This document shows, piece after piece, positions 63,400-64,000 of a stretch of 64,000 bases of DNA. Every line of letters starts with the position of its first letter. Within the stretch, counting starts at the first letter, position 1. This DNA comes from Streptomyces apocyni (GTDB lineage Bacteria; Actinomycetota; Actinomycetes; Streptomycetales; Streptomycetaceae). A model generated the notes under the pieces. That model worked only from the letters and a program-made list of their open reading frames with translations. It ran no database searches and was not told the origin of the DNA. The translations under genes were made by a program, and so were the position numbers. The stretch is from the NCBI RefSeq assembly GCF_009739465.1, contig NZ_WHOM01000045.1, positions 186,001 through 250,000 of the forward strand. The letters run 5' to 3'.

Positions 63400-64000
63400 A
63401 TGACCGGGACCACCGAGACCACCGAGACCACTGACACCATCGACTTCGCTCCGCAGACCCGCCTGGTGGCGCGACTCGCCGAGCACGTACGCGACGACCA
63501 GCTCGGCGGACCCACCCCCTGCGTCCCCATGGCCGTACGCGATCTGCTGGGCCATATCGTTGGCCTGACCGCCGCCTTCCGGGACGCGGCGCGCAAGGAC
63601 CTCGGCCCGAGCACGGACACGGACCCCAATCTGACGCCGCCAGACGTCGCCGCCAACTGGCGGGACATCCTGCCCCGGCAGCTCGCGGAGCTGGCCGACG
63701 CCTGGCGCGATCCCAAGGCCTGGGTGGGCGACACCCGCGCGGGCGGTGTCGACCTCCCGGCCGCCGTGGCAGGCCAGGTCGCCATGAACGAGCTGGTGGT
63801 GCACGGCTGGGATCTGGCACGCGCCACCGGGCAGGCGTACGCGCCCGACCCGGCCAGCCTCCGGGTGGCGTACGAGCTGCTCGCGGTAACGCCCGACGGA
63901 CCGGAACGCGAGGGCATGTTCGGGCCCATCGTCGCCGTCCCCGACGACGCGCCGCTGCTGGACCGGGTGGTGGGCCTGAGCGGCCGTCGCCCGGACTGGA
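63400..64000 (+). CDS. TIGR03086/maleylpyruvate isomerase-family protein (3' end outside window)
   Basis: About 200 residues are visible before the window ends. After a Thr/Glu repeat (GTTETTETTDT) come the DinB/MDMPI fold signatures: VPMAVRDLLGHIVGLTAAFR, LPAAVAGQVAMNELVVHGWD, LARATGQAYAPDPASL, ending near the edge with LSGRRPDW. The likely metal-binding histidines are in GHIVG and VVHGWD. Members bind mycothiol or act as isomerases; the function of this one is unknown. Start codon ATG 63400 fits the domain; 131 bases separate it from the MFS gene. Confidence 0.85.
   Translation, partial: MTGTTETTETTDTIDFAPQTRLVARLAEHVRDDQLGGPTPCVPMAVRDLLGHIVGLTAAFRDAARKDLGPSTDTDPNLTPPDVAANWRDILPRQLAELADAWRDPKAWVGDTRAGGVDLPAAVAGQVAMNELVVHGWDLARATGQAYAPDPASLRVAYELLAVTPDGPEREGMFGPIVAVPDDAPLLDRVVGLSGRRPDW

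Noticed and set aside
63315..63434. 39-codon frame with a good ribosome site before the last gene
   Set aside because: Runs into the start of the isomerase-like gene in another phase and ends in a repeat-derived His/Arg/Asp run; perhaps a leader peptide, not supported as a gene.

Overview
The window is chromosomal DNA of a Streptomyces or a very close relative. Evidence: very high G+C, GTG/TTG starts, 1-4 base stop/start overlaps, long G+C-rich terminator hairpins, sugar ABC importers without their own ATPase, and only one TTA leucine codon noticed (in the small gene at 54685).

Layout. 1-1296: 3' end of a large secreted protein. 1484-7288: glycolysis block gap-pgk-tpiA, then secG, an RbpA-family RNA polymerase-binding protein and pgi. 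7327-10906 (minus): PadR regulator with an FtsX/MacB-type ABC transporter. 11028-17822: an isolated sugar-binding protein, then a GH13 glucosidase and an importer (binding lipoprotein plus two permeases) with no ATPase; one permease carries an extracytoplasmic beta-sandwich insertion. 17889-24516 (minus): pentose-phosphate operon tkt-tal-zwf-opcA-pgl. 24822-30207: heme A synthesis (ctaB, ctaA), a small conserved gene, an amidohydrolase and an ABC-2 exporter. 30367-37007: complete Suf Fe-S operon sufR-B-D-Rieske-C-S-U-T. 37096-43255: membrane protein, SMR pump with TetR, dapD, a SigE-type sigma factor coupled to a membrane-anchored beta-propeller protein, and a dapA homologue. 43426-51387: ABM-domain protein, secreted nuclease, conserved acidic protein, Ro60 (TROVE) protein with an RNA array, and a PhoX-like phosphatase.

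51647-56763 is an accessory-looking stretch: HAD hydrolase, HTH/TPR regulator, a TTA-containing small gene followed by a gene broken by a stop at codon 5, and a TerD-TerD fusion. 56816-63268 holds a Zur-type operator followed by an operon of binding protein, fused permease, two ATPases and MFS exporter. This matches the layout of Cnt (staphylopine-type) metallophore transport systems. A TIGR03086/maleylpyruvate isomerase-like gene runs off the right edge.

The most unusual locus is 49510-49886 (minus), just upstream of the Ro60 gene. It holds three tandem RNAs with a common design: a terminal 7-bp stem whose sequence differs in each copy but stays fully paired, a conserved GTGCGCRGGC 5' strand facing TGAWCT, an inner stem with the same A.C mismatch, and TACTTC. 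The two outer RNAs enclose a circularly permuted tRNA-like domain (T arm, acceptor stem closed by a small loop, TA, D arm) with no anticodon arm. The middle RNA has only a short loop. They are best read as Y RNAs for the adjacent Ro60 protein.
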